Part shown: one piece after another, positions 20,994 through 32,078 of the stretch | Layout: each line of letters starts with the position of its first letter | Position numbering within the stretch: position 1 is the first letter of the stretch | NCBI GenBank assembly: GCA_022316685.1 | Contig: JAKJHU010001655.1 | Span: 1-64,000, forward strand | Direction of reading: 5' to 3' | Source: Progne subis subis | Taxonomy: Eukaryota; Chordata; Aves; Passeriformes; Hirundinidae | DNA length: 64,000 bases | Position numbers and translations under genes: made by a program | The notes under the pieces: model-generated | What the model was told of the DNA's origin: nothing | The model's input: the letters and a program-made list of their open reading frames with translations, nothing else | Databases searched by the model: none

Positions 20994-21739
20994 CTCGGAA
21001 CAGGCCCTGAGCCCCTCAGGAGGGTGGAGCTGGGCCACAGCCAAACTGCCCCGCAAACCTGGGCTGAGCAGCCAGGGCTGGCAATGGCTGGGGACAGAGG
21101 CTGGCGCTGACAAATGTCCTGGGCCGTGTTCCTGCTCTGTCCATGCCACCAAGGGCACAGAGCAGCCTCCTCTCTTGGCCACTTGCCTGTTTTCAAGGCC
21201 TTCCAGAGGCGCTGGCTCTGCCCCACAAGGCCTGGGCTGAGTCCTGCCCCTGCACGCTCACACAGGCTGAGATGGACACTGATGGTTTCTGTGGCAGGCT
21301 CTCTCAGCGCGGCCCAGCTCCCTCCAAGCTCTGCCAGCTTCCCTGAGCTCTCAGCAGCACCAAGGGCCTCTCCCCAGCACAGCCCAGCCGGCTCTGGCCC
21401 TACAGCTCTGCTCAGGGCAGGCTGCTCTGGGCAGGGGCCCCACGGCCTCAGCCCCTCGGAAGGGCACAGCAACAGCTGCAGCTCAGACAGGACTCAGCCC
21501 CAGCCATGGGCAAGGTGCTGGGCCAGGGGAAAAGGAGGCTCCCTGTGTGCCCTGCTCCCCTGTCCCTGAGGTGCTGAGAGCTCTGCAGCCCCTGCTGCCA
21601 TCCCATCTGCCCAGGCCAACACAACAGCCCTGGCCTTGGGGCCCTCAAGTGCTGCTCCTGCTCCAGGCCCATGGCCCATCCTAAAGCTGGGGCAGCCAGA
21701 AAACTGTGCCCATTTCTGTTCATTCCTGCTCTGATGAGG
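20994..21739. other. A-type 3' region
   Basis: GC-rich and mirrored at 4090-4870. It holds the shifted continuation of the A-type frame described for copies A and A'. No B-type homology. Confidence 0.4.
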
Positions 21740-22164
21740 ATGGATCCTCAGCCCCTTGGAGGTTGCTGATGAATTTTACTACTCCTGAGACCTCTTCCTT
21801 CTCGAACTCTTCAGTTACAGAGTTCATTGAGAAAAGCTCATAACATTTGTTCAAAAAAAACCAAATAAGAAAATGCCTGGGAATGATTTCAGTTTTCAAT
21901 TCTTCTGTGGTCAATTAGACAGATTTCAGAAGTTTATTCGAGTGAATGTTCTATATTGAAAACAATGCAGAGAGAACTGTTTTGTCTTGTTTTCTTTTCC
22001 TTTTTATCAATTTATATCAGCAATGTTCAACTGATATTGACATCCAGCACCTTCTTCTGCAGTCTGAATAGATGTAAAAATCAAGACCCTTCATGGCTGA
22101 CAATCAATCAGACTTTGTCCCCAACCCCTCCCCACCAATTCTCTCATCCAACCCTTGGCACTCC
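21740..22164. other. AT-rich non-coding stretch in palindrome arm
   Basis: Mirror of 3651-4080. No gene seen. Confidence 0.5.
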
Positions 22165-22748
22165 TATGGATCAGGAATGGTGCTGCCATCAGGAGCAGGG
22201 CAGTGATTCTTTCCCTGTGCTCAGCTCTGGCTGGGCAGCACCTCAAATATTGTGTCTAGTTCTGAACCCCCCAGTTTAGGAAGGACATGGACTTGTGGGA
22301 GCGTGTCCAGAGAAGGGCAAAAAAGCTGGTGAGTGGTCTCTAACAGAAGTCCTGTGAGGAGCAGCTGAGGGAGCTAGGGTTGTTTATCCTGGAGAACAGG
22401 AGGCTCAGGGGAGGCTTCATCACTCTCTACAACTCCCTGACAGGAGGGAGCAGCTAGATGGGGATCGGGCTCTTCTCCCAGGGAACAGTGACAGGACAAG
22501 AGGACACGGCCTTAAGCTGCAACAGGGGATGTTTAAGCTGAACATTAGGAAATATTCTTCCCAAAATGGTGACTGGGCATTGGAATGGGCTGCCTAGGGA
22601 GGTGGGTGGGTCATTGTCCTTGGCAGTGTTTCAGGAATGACTGGATGTGGCACTCAGTGCCGTGGTCTGCCTAACAAGGTGGTGTTGGCTCACAGGTTGG
22701 ACTTGATGCTCTCCAAGGTCTTTTCCAGCCTGCTTGATTCTCTGATGG
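22165..22748 (+). mobile_element. CR1 LINE 3' end fragment
   Basis: Typical CR1 3' text on the plus strand (GGAATGGGCTGCCTAGGGAG, then TTGGACTTGATGCTCTCCAA) ending at a GATTCTCTGATG tail. Mirror of 3062-3650. Confidence 0.85.
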
Positions 22749-23205
22749 TGGTGACACTGCAGGGCCCTGGGGAAGCAAGGGGACATTGTGACACTGCAGG
22801 GCCTGGTGGCACTAAGAGGACCAGAGTGACACTGTGCATGATATGTCACCATAGAGCCAAGGGGCCATTGTGACACTGTGGGGCTAAATGCAAGCAAGGA
22901 ACCCATGGTGACAGTCTGGGGCCTGGTGGAACCACAGAGGCCACTGTGACACTGTGGAACCAAGGAGATCACTGCTGCGCTGGCAGACGTCATGGAACAA
23001 AGGATCCATTGTGACACTCCAGGGTTATGGGGGCCCAAGGCACCATTGTGACACTGTGGGGCCCAAGGATCCAAGGGACTTTGTGACACCAAGGGGTCCC
23101 ACGGAACCAAAGGCACACTATGACACTGGGAAGCCTCATGGAATCATGGAGACTATTGTGACAGTCTAGGGACACAAGGAACCGTGGTGACACTAAGTTG
23201 GCTGG
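22749..23205. repeat. Minisatellite, right palindrome copy
   Basis: About ten degenerate units around CCATTGTGACACTG(C/T)(A/G)GGGC, twice the length of the left array. It directly follows a CR1 tail. Confidence 0.8.
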
Positions 23206-23800
23206 AAGTGTTGATCTGCTGGAGGGTAGGAGGGCTGTGCACAGGGCCCTGGACAGGCTGGATCCAGGAAGTCAAATCCAACAATGTGAGGTTTAACAGG
23301 TCCAGATATTGAGTCCTGCACTTTGGCCACAACAACCCCTGAAGTGGTGCAGGCTGGTGACAGAGTGTCTGGACAGCAGCCAGGCAGAAAGGGACTTGCA
23401 TGGACTGATGGACAGCAGGCTGCACATGAGCCAGCAGTGTGCCCAGGTGGCCAAGAAGGCAATGGCTCCTGGCCTGGATTAGGGACAGTGTGGCCATCAG
23501 GAGCAGGGCAGTGATTCTTCCCCTGTGCTCAGCACTGCTTGGGCAGCACCTCAAGTGCTGTGTCCAGTTCTGGGCCCCCAATTAAGAAAGGACATGGAGG
23601 GGCTGGAGCGTGTCCTGAGAAGAACAACAATGCTGGTGAGGGGACTGGAACACAAGTCGAGTGAGGAGAACCGGAGGAAGCTGGGGTTGTTTATCCTGAA
23701 GAAGAGGCTCATGGGAGGCATGGCAGTGTCAGGGCACAGGTTGGACTTGATGATGTCCAAGGTCTTTTCCAGCCTTGCTGATTCTGTGATTCTCTGAAAC
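23206..23800 (+). mobile_element. CR1 LINE 3' end fragment
   Basis: Plus-strand CR1, from the 'ctggacaggctggatc' region to the GATTCTGTGATTCTCTG tail. Mirror of 2238-2840. Confidence 0.85.
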
Positions 23801-23884
23801 CACCCTTGCAGCAGTCGCAGGATGAGCCCTGGGCCTCCTCTTCAGAAGGTCCAGCAGCCCAGGTCCCTCAGCTTCTCCTCACAG

Positions 23885-25384
23885 CACCAAAGCCCATCCT
23901 GTCAGTCTTGCACAGCCTCTGCAGCTCCTCCTCCTTGCCCAGCACAGGGAGCCCCACAGCCAGACGCAGCAGCCCAGATGTGCCCCCCTGGCCTGTGGTG
24001 CCTCTGGCAAGGGAGCAGCACGAGGCACTGCAGGAGCCTTCAGACAGTTCCTGAAGCACTTGGAGGATGATCCTGCTCCCCAGGAGACCTTCCCATGGTG
24101 CTGGGAACTCAGGAACTGAAATGGGGAGTGGGGCCAGAGGGCCAGAGAGGAAATGGCAACCAGGGATGGGCTGTTTGCAGGGGAGGGAACAGGGATGGAC
24201 AATAGGAAGAAATTTGTAGCAGGAAGGGTAAAGAAAGCCAAGGTGAGGCAAAGGAAATGCTGAGGGCAGTTTGGGGGTGGCTGCCAGGCAGCCCTGGCTC
24301 TGAGCAACAACGTCTGCAGTGGCACAGGAAACACACAGCTCATCGGAACAAACTTTCTGGCTGACTTCAGAGGCCACCACAAACCTGAGTGGTTTCCCTG
24401 CTGTCCCCCAGCCCTTCCTGGCCCCAGGGGCTGATGGCATTTGTGCTCACTCAGGTTCATCTCCCCATGCCAACACCATGGGGGTGCTCACACCTGCTCT
24501 GGGCAGTGCAAACAGGGGCTCCTGAGCCAGTGCTGCCGTGTCTGTGCCTGCAAGGATGCGGCACCTGTGTGAGCTGGAGGAGAGGCCAGGGCTGCAGAGG
24601 GGGGATGTTGTTGGCAGGTGCATGAGGACGCTCTGGGACGCTGCCCCGGTGTGTCCAGTGCAGTGGGGATGGATCAGCCCCTGCTCTGCTGCTCCTTCCC
24701 ATCTCCCCCAGGCACCTTGCAGAGCCCCAGCCATGCTGTTTGCCCCCAGCCTGCCCATGGCCACCCTGGGGCTGCTCACGGGGCTTTTCTCTGCTGAGCA
24801 TTGGCCTGGGCGTGCTCTGGAGAGAGCCTGGGCAAGGAGCCTGGAGCCCCCAGGCCCTGCCCTGAGGTGTCAGCGCTGCCCCAGCAGTGCCCATGGCCTG
24901 TCCCTGCTGCAGCCCCGGCACTGCCACCCCCAGCACTGTGCCCGGCCCCGAGAGCACTCAGGCCCTACAGCAACAGCAGGGCCAGGAGGGCAGCGGGGCA
25001 GGGCCACGGGAGCAGCACTGGCAACACCAAGTGCTGCTGCTCCTGGGCACAGCTGCTGTGCCAGCACTGATCTGCCCCCAGCTCTGCACACAGACATTGC
25101 TGCTGCAGCTCCAGAGAAGGGAACAAAAGTGGGATCTATGCACAGAAATTGGCTGGAAGATCCCTGAGTTTGTTTAAATCCACCAAGAGTGCAGCCCCTC
25201 ATTGACCCAGTCTGTGGTCATGTGGAAGTTACAGAGAATCAAATTGAAATGTGGCACAAAGAATGGCTATTCTTCATGGTCAATATTGAAAAAATTAAAA
25301 TACAAAGAACCTCCACCATGAAACCAGCATTAAATATCAAAGATTACTTTTATTACAAGTGATATGCAGAAATTGGCCAGCAGT
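23885..25384. other. OR 3' flanking DNA
   Basis: No gene recognised. From about 25020 the sequence matches the 3' flank of the OR pseudogene (59700-60105), including the polyadenylation signal of the OR gene that follows (TTTATT at 25349-25354, i.e. AATAAA on the minus strand). Confidence 0.5.
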
Positions 25385-26317
25385 TTAATGTTCTGGAAAC
25401 CCTGCAGTGATCAGTCTCTGCACTGCAGCCTTGAGCTCCTGGTTCCTCAGGCTGTAGATGAGGGGGTTCAGGGCTGGAGGCACCACCGAGTACAGAATTG
25501 ACAGGGCCAGATCCAGGGATGGGGAGGAGATGGAGGAGGGCTTCAGGTAGGCAAACATAGCAGTGCTGAGGAACAGGGAGAGCACAGCCAGGTGAGGGAG
25601 GCAGGTGGAAAAGGCTTTGTGCCGTCCCTGCTCAGAGGGGATCCTCAGCACAGCCCTGAAGATCTGCACATACGAGGAAACAATGAACACAAAACAACTG
25701 AATGAAAAACAAGCACTGAACACAATAACTCCAACTTCCCTGAAATAGGAGTGTGAGCAGGAGAGCTTAAGGACTGGGGGGATTTCACAGAAGAACTGAT
25801 CCAGGGCATTGCCATGGCACAGGGGCAGGGAAAATATATTGGCTGTGAATAGCAGAGCATTGAGAAAGGCACTGGCCCAGGCAGCTGCTACCATGTGGGC
25901 ACAAGCTCTGTTGCCCAGGAGGGTCCCATAGTGCAGGGGTTTGCAGATGGACACGTCGCGGTCATAGCTCATGATGGTCAGGAGATAAAACTCTGCTGAC
26001 ATCACGAAAGAAAAGAAAAAGAGCTGTACAGCACATCCTGTGTAGGAGATGTTCCTGGTGTCCCAGAGGGAATTGTGCATGGCTTTGGGCACAGTGGTGC
26101 AGATGGAGCCCAGGTCGGTGAGGGCCAGGTTGAGCAGGAAGAAGAACATGGGCGTGTGCAGGAGGTGGCCGCAGGCCGCGGCGCTGATGATGAGGCCGTT
26201 GGCCAGGAGGGCAGCCAGGGAGATGCCCAGGAAGAGGCAGAAGTGCAGGAGCTGCAGCTGCCGCGTGTCTGCCAGTGCCAGCAGGAGGAAGTGGCTGATG
26301 GAGCTGCTGTTAGACAT
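25385..26317 (-). CDS. Olfactory receptor, OR14-like, intact, with altered DRY motif
   Basis: 310 codons, single exon, start at the ATG of MSNSSS (26317). A longer frame upstream (to 26434) has no support from the related genes. Canonical motifs are present: PMFFFLLNLALTDLG, KPLHYGTLLG, RHKAFSTCLPHLAV and PALNPLIYSLRN. The TM3 end reads SYDRDVSICK rather than SYDRYVSICK (codon GAC at 25957-25955). The aromatic residue of the G-protein-coupling motif is thus replaced by Asp, while both relatives in the window keep Tyr. Differences from the 727-1659 gene cluster in TM3 and TM5, the expected ligand-pocket region. AATAAA follows the stop by about 30 bases. Possibly functional with altered coupling, or at an early stage of decay. 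Confidence 0.85.
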   Translation of the reverse strand: MSNSSSISHFLLLALADTRQLQLLHFCLFLGISLAALLANGLIISAAACGHLLHTPMFFFLLNLALTDLGSICTTVPKAMHNSLWDTRNISYTGCAVQLFFFSFVMSAEFYLLTIMSYDRDVSICKPLHYGTLLGNRACAHMVAAAWASAFLNALLFTANIFSLPLCHGNALDQFFCEIPPVLKLSCSHSYFREVGVIVFSACFSFSCFVFIVSSYVQIFRAVLRIPSEQGRHKAFSTCLPHLAVLSLFLSTAMFAYLKPSSISSPSLDLALSILYSVVPPALNPLIYSLRNQELKAAVQRLITAGFPEH

Positions 26318-28558
26318 TTCTTCACTCTGGCCATGGAGTTCTGTTGGAGGAGGACACAGTGACAGGTCAAGGCAGACACCAATGAGCAATGCCCAAACCC
26401 TTTCTCCCAGCCCTGCCCTGCTGCTCTGTGGCACCCAATTTTCCTTTTCTCAGAGCCCTTCCTTCAGCCCCGTGCCTGGAGCTCTGCTGGGAACTGACCC
26501 CGTTGCTGTGACGAGCAGGGGCTCTGCCCATGGAGACCGAGGGGTCAGCTCTGCTCTGCAGCACTGGGGTCATGGGAACAGGGACAGGGGCCAGTCCTGG
26601 GGTTAGACTTCATCAGCCCAAATTGCTGCTGAGGCAGAGGAGCTTGGCAGCATCTCCTGTGCCAGGGCTAAGGAACGGTGATGGCCAAAGGCACTTGGAG
26701 AGGGTTTCCTGCTGTGCCCAGGGAGATCAGAGAGAACTGTGCAAGGCAAGAGCATTGGCTGTAACTCAGTGAAGGATGAAGGGAGCTGCTCTGTGGCTCC
26801 ATTTTTCCCCAGCTGCCCTTTCTGAGATCCAGGGCAGTCCCTGTGTTCCCCTGAAAATCAGCCTGACACAGCTGAGAGCAGAGGGAGCCACAGCAGAGCA
26901 AACCGGCTCAGCCTTTCTCAGAGTCTCAGCCCGACTCCTTGCCAAGGACACTCCTGTCCTCCAGTGTCCCCTGGAGGCAGCTCACAGCTTGGATGGCATC
27001 CCCAGGACACACCCAGGGTCCTGTCCATGGCTCTGCTGGAGGAGAGTCAGCTCATTCCCAGCATCCAGCCTGCCCTGCCCAGAGCCTCCTGGAGCAGAGG
27101 AAGCTGGGAGACCCCATTTGCAGTGTCTGAGCATAGGGATCTGTAAAAAAAGTAACCATGGAATGGTTCCGTTTGTAGAGGACTTTCTATATCCCAGCAC
27201 AGCTTGGTGGCACTTTCCCCCCACTGCCTGCCCAGGGCTCTGCTGCCTGGAGCTGTCCCTGCCTGCAGCTGCTTCCCTGTGCCCAGGGCTGGGCCCTGCC
27301 AGTGCTGCCAGAGCCCAGCCCAGCCCTGGGGGCTCAGCTCTGCCCTGCAGAGCCCTCCCAGCTCAGGCACTGCCCAGGGGCAGCTCTGGCTCTGCAGGCT
27401 CTGATGGCAACCTCAGAGCAACCCAGAGGAGGCCAGAAAAGTGACACTGGTGCTGCCTGCAAGGGAACCTCTGCTGATTTCTGTCACTGCCTGGTTTATT
27501 AAGATCTGAGAGAAAATTGTTTGATTTTTCTCAACCTGAACTGAGAGATGAATATCTATGTGCAATTTTCCATCCAGGCAACCCAGAGCAGTAGATTAAA
27601 AAAGCAGGATTTTTAATTTCATGTAGCCCCTGTCTGTCTTTGCTCCCTGCATAATCTACTTGGAAATGTTCAAGAGTTAAATGTCATGCTGGGAGCAGTC
27701 CTGAACAATGCAGCATCCTCACCTCACAAGAAGAACACTTCCACACCTTACCAGCTGTCTCCTTCCACCCAGATCTTGTCCCCCAGTGCTGGGAGCAGCT
27801 CCCAGGGCTGGCTGAGAGCTGTCCCTGGCAGGCAGCAGAGTCCCTGCCCCAGCACAGCACCCTGGGCTGCAGGACCCTGCTCTGCAGGACAGCCCTGGGC
27901 ACCCCTGGCTGCTCTGCACAAGAGATAATCAGAGAATGTACTCACAGAGTCTGTAGGCATTGGGATGTTGCAGCTTTAGGAGATCCCTGCAGGAGCTGCA
28001 GCTGCCTTGTCCTGCAGCCAGAGGTTCCTGTGTCAAGGGCTGGGAGTGATTCTCCCGCAGTCACTTCTCAGCTCCTTCCCAGCCCTGAGTGATTGAAACT
28101 CTCTGTGCCTGTGTGCTGTGCCCAGGGTGCCTGCAGGCAGTGCCCCAGCCCTGCTGGGCTGGGAGAAGAGCTGCTCATCAAGAGCAATGTGCTTTTAAGC
28201 TCCTCTTGGTTGCCAGGAGCTGCTTCTGTGCCAGGAGCCACCTCTGTGCCAGGAGCCAAGCCCAGCTCAGCAGCACAGATACTGCACAAGGACTTTAATG
28301 ACCCTCTCGGGCTTTGTGCTGAGGCCCTGAACATCAGTCCCGGAGAGGGAGCTGAAGAAACCTCTCAAGAATTCCAAGTCAGAATCCAACTCCAAAGTTT
28401 CTTGAAGTTTTAATGGGTCCCACTGAGGGACAGGACAGAGAAAGTGTCCGCAGGCCCCAGGCAGAGCAGAGAACTGGAGGCAGTGATGACAGGTGGGGAC
28501 AAAGAGAAGCCAAATCTTGTGCCCTGGGGCACAGCAGCTTCTGTGCCACCAAGGGCTG
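26318..28558. other. Upstream region of OR gene
   Basis: No gene recognised. It is GC-rich, with a short 17-base repeat (TGTGCCAGGAGCCACC type) near 28215-28265. It may include non-coding first exons of the receptor, which cannot be placed from sequence. Confidence 0.4.
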
Positions 28559-30290
28559 TGAGGAGACACCTTGTCCTGAGGCCCTGGGGCCTCCTGGCAC
28601 AGCCCCAGCAAGGCTGGGCACTGTCAGCCCCTTGTGCTGCCCTCAGCATCCCCCTCACATGCCAGTGGCCTCAAGGATGTGCTGGAAGGAGTCCCTGGGG
28701 AGCCTTGGTCAGCAATGGCCCTGGGGGGCTCCTGAATGCTGCCAGGGACTGCAGGTTTTTCAAAGGACTTTGGGTTTTGCTTTTGTCTTGGGGTCTCTGA
28801 GAGGTTTGTGCAATCATGGCCTGCAATTACCTGCTCTAATTAGTCCCTTGAGAGGCTTTGTCAGTAACAACACTCTGTGGGGGTCATTAATACTTCAAGG
28901 AACTTCAGGTTTTTAAAGGTACTTGGTGTTGCCCTTTTAGAACTGACTATGAGAATGACTGTGCAATCATGTCCCCAAATATCTACTTTAATAAATCCCT
29001 TGGGATTCTCTTTCAGTAAAAACAGTGGGGCTTATTAATACTTCAGGGTAGTCAAGGTATTGAAGAACTTTTTTTTTGGCACAAAACTGGGTCAAAAAAG
29101 AGTCTGAGAGGTTTGTGCAATCATGGCCCCAATTATCTGCTTTAATTAGTCCCTTGAGATTCTTAGCCAGTAACAACACTCAGTGGGGCTCATTAATGCT
29201 TCAAGGTACTCAGGATTAATTTAAGTACTTCTTTTTGCTACTGAGTCTCTGAGAGGTTTTTTGTGCCATTCTGGCCTCCAGTTCTCTCCTTCATGGACTC
29301 CAGGAGGAGCCTGTGTTGGGAATGGACCTCTGTGGGACCCATTGATGCATCGAGACACTTTGGGTTTTTCTTCTGACTTCCACTCCTGGAAAGGTTTGTG
29401 CAATCTCCTCTTAGGCCCTGAGGTTCCAGGGTTTAACACCAAATCCACCACAGGGCTCATCAGGATCAAGCAAGTCCTGAAAAACCATGGCTATGCCTTG
29501 AGTTCCCTCTGGTCTAATGCCATTCATTAGGAATTTTCCTGCTGCAGTTATGGAGAAATATTTCAAAGAGCTTCTAAGAAACATGTATTCTTATTTTCAA
29601 GGATGTATTTCATTACTGTTCTCATTACACAAGAGGTGATTGCAGCATTCTGTGGTTGATACTGAACCAGGGTGTCCCAAGGAGGTCTGGCCTGCTCAGA
29701 GAAGCTGTGCTTTGAGATCTGACCCAGTGTGGACAACCTTGCTCCACATTCCCCAACCCCATCCTCTCCCTCACCTGGGACCTGCTTTCCTTGGAGTCCT
29801 GGCTGCACATTAAGCAAAGAGGGATTTTCTTCTTTTATTTTTGAAGCAATCTAAAACTCCTGAGTTTCCCCAATGAAAACAGAAACCCTCCTCAAGTGTG
29901 TGCCAAGCCCAAGGTGCCACCAAGAGCACTGCAGCCCTGCCCTGGGCCAGGAGTGAGGGTGGATCATCATCCCAACCTGCCCTGGGCCATTGCAAGGGGC
30001 TGTGGCCATGGACACTGCACTGTTCCCTCTGCTGGCTTTGGATCCCTCATCCCTTCAAGTTTCCTTGGAAAGCACCCCAAGGACCCATTTCTGCAGCCAG
30101 GTTCCATGGCCAGGGGGGATGTGGGGGGCTGCAGGTGGTCAATGCCCCATCCCTGGAAACATTCAAGTCCAGCTGGGACAGGGCTCTGAACAACCTGATC
30201 TGGTGAAAGATGTCCCTGCTCATGGCAGGGGTTTGGATGAGATGAGCACTGCAGAGCTCTTCCCATCCAAAGCATTCCAGGATTGCATGG
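28559..30290. repeat. Direct duplication, unit 1
   Basis: Starts with GACACCTTGTCCTGAGG and contains a decayed tandem array, a unique 600-bp piece and a CR1 tail. The same order recurs at 32079-33875. Confidence 0.85.
28790..29480. repeat. Decayed tandem repeat, about 150 bp period, in unit 1
   Basis: The phrase GTGCAATCATGGCC recurs near 28809, 28959, 29115, 29262 and 29398 with associated AATTAGTCCCTTGAGA and CTCATTAATACTTCAAGG blocks. Units are well diverged. Confidence 0.75.
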
Positions 30291-30300
30291 GGAGAAGGGG
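30110..30300 (+). mobile_element. CR1 LINE 3' end fragment
   Basis: Contains CTGGAAACATTCAAGTCCAG and the AACCTGATCTGGTGAAAGAT text characteristic of CR1 tails. The second copy at 33770-33872 is cut short. Confidence 0.75.
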
Positions 30301-30444
30301 CTGCTCACTGGACTCCATCCACTCCCTTGACTCCTCCTTGTCTCTGCTGGAGCCCACATCCAGCAGCCAAAGCCAGCCCCTTCTCTGGCCTTTCCCTGCC
30401 CTGCCCCAGGGGCTGACAGAGCCAGGCTGGCACAGGTGACCTTT

Positions 30445-31060
30445 TGTTGGAGTCCAGGGCATTCCTTTGGTTGCCCTGGAGGGTCAGAGACCTGGGCAGG
30501 GGGGTCTGGGACCACAGCCCAGAGCTCAGAGAGACACTGGATTTGATTTCAGTCCATGGGAGAGGCTTCTTGCACTGCAGGAAGCATTGCAGGCCACAAG
30601 AGTGTAAAAGAGTGTAGTTTAGTATATCACAGGGTGAGAAAAACAGTGGTTTTGGATTTCTTGTATTGAAGTGAATGGGGATAAGATGGAGAATTTGGGG
30701 CGTTGCCTCCTTCTTCTTCTTTCTTCTTCCCTCGCTCCATTTCTGCAGTGACGTTGGCACAAAGTAGTTTGTGAGGATTGGATCAAAGTAAAGAGGACCT
30801 TTTTAGTAATAGTGATAGACATTGGTAATAAATAGTAAATATCGAATACGTAGCAATTAGTATAAAAGATAAGGACAGCCCTGGGACGGGGGGAGTCACC
30901 AGATGTCCAAGCCGCGGCAAACATCTTGTAGGACACTGAGAAAATTGTAAGATAAGAACTAATAAACACGAAGCATGCAACCTTGAAGACTCCGTCTTTT
31001 CCTGCGTTTGGCTCAGAGCTTTGCAGAGGGCAAAAAATACTGTAAAGCCACCTGAATGCG
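30445..31060 (+). mobile_element. LTR (TGTTGGAGTCC family), copy 1
   Basis: Starts TGTTGGAGTCCAGGGC and is closely similar to 62471-63100. Shows TATAAAAG near 30862-30870 and AATAAAC near 30960. The 3' end is not sharply defined, because similarity with the other copy fades after CCACCTGAAT near 31055. Confidence 0.75.
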
Positions 31061-32078
31061 GGGAATTTAAGCTCCAGCAAGCAGCCCCTCAACAACTGCT
31101 GTCCCTGGGTGCAGAGAAACCACTGGCACCCCAGATGGGACAGCGACAACTGGCGTCCCTGAGAGGGCACAGAAACCACTGCCATCTCTGAGTGGGCAGA
31201 AACACCTGGCGTCTCTGGTCAGGCAGCCACAGACGTCTCTGTGTGTGCAACATCTAGCAATCCTGAACAGGCAAAACAAAACCTCTGCAGCAACATCAAA
31301 GCTCTCGGAAGATCAAAGCCAAACAGACACCATCGGAAAAGAAACACCATCTGGACAAGAAGAAGAAGAACACCTTGTTTTCGGTTCGTCCTAGATGACG
31401 GTTTTCCAAGGGGCCCTGGAACCCGTCACCCTGAGATCTGCGGGCAGTGATCAGGACAGTCACTGAGGCGGACTGGACACAGCTGCAGCAAGCCTTTCGG
31501 CTTTTGGTAAGACAGTGAGATTTAGAACACACACCATGGGATCTAACATTTCACAAGATTTCTAGACAGAAGAAAGACAGAATAGCTGTGAGGTTTGTAC
31601 CCGCAGCGGGGAGAATTAAGTTAGAAGTTATAACAGAAAACAGCAGTGAAAATCCCGGGATTCGAAAGCTGCCAACGTGCAGCAAAAACCAAGATAGCAG
31701 AGCTTTATCTGTAGGGCAAGGAGTGCCAGGAGACACAGGAATGCTATCTTCAAGGTCAATAGCTCCTCCGGGGGATAGAGGAGGGGGGAACTCTCATGCA
31801 TTTCAAGATTCGTCAGGAAGCTCGTCAGAAACCCCAAAATTAATTCCAAGAAAAAGGAAGCTTTTAATTCACCCAGAAGAGCGGAGGAGGTTGGACATGC
31901 TCTTGTTTCAAGCAGTTCCAGAGCTCACCCCACATTCTTCCCAAGAGAGGGGGGGGAGGACTCTCTTTAACCCCCCAAAGTCACCGCGGGACATCATTTT
32001 GCGGCTCCTTTCCCTCTCCGTGGAGGAACGGAGCACGGAGGGGGAAGGCAGAGTGGGCGAGACGCCGGGGAAGCGGGG
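31061..32078 (+). pseudogene. gag: ERV leader and gag fragment behind LTR copy 1
   Basis: Four imperfect repeats of the type ACTGGC(G/A)(T/C)C(C/T)C lie at 31120-31215 and may include a worn primer-binding site. A charged, low-complexity reading frame runs at 31588-32078 (PGDRGGG, IPRKRKLLIHPEERRRLDML). It looks gag-like but I cannot assign it firmly. It ends exactly where duplication unit 2 begins, so the rest of the element is missing. Confidence 0.4.

Larger units (their letters stand above)
16149..23884. repeat. Right arm of large inverted repeat (palindrome)
   Basis: Reverse complement of the left arm. Order: promoter and copy B', spacer, copy A', AT-rich piece, CR1, minisatellite, CR1. 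The inner border at about 16149 falls in DNA matching the left arm around 9640. The outer border pairs with 2151. Confidence 0.9.

Noticed and set aside
26368..26434. Upstream in-frame extension of the 25385-26317 receptor
   Set aside because: The related genes start at the MSNSSS methionine or a few residues before it, and the extra residues have no counterpart.
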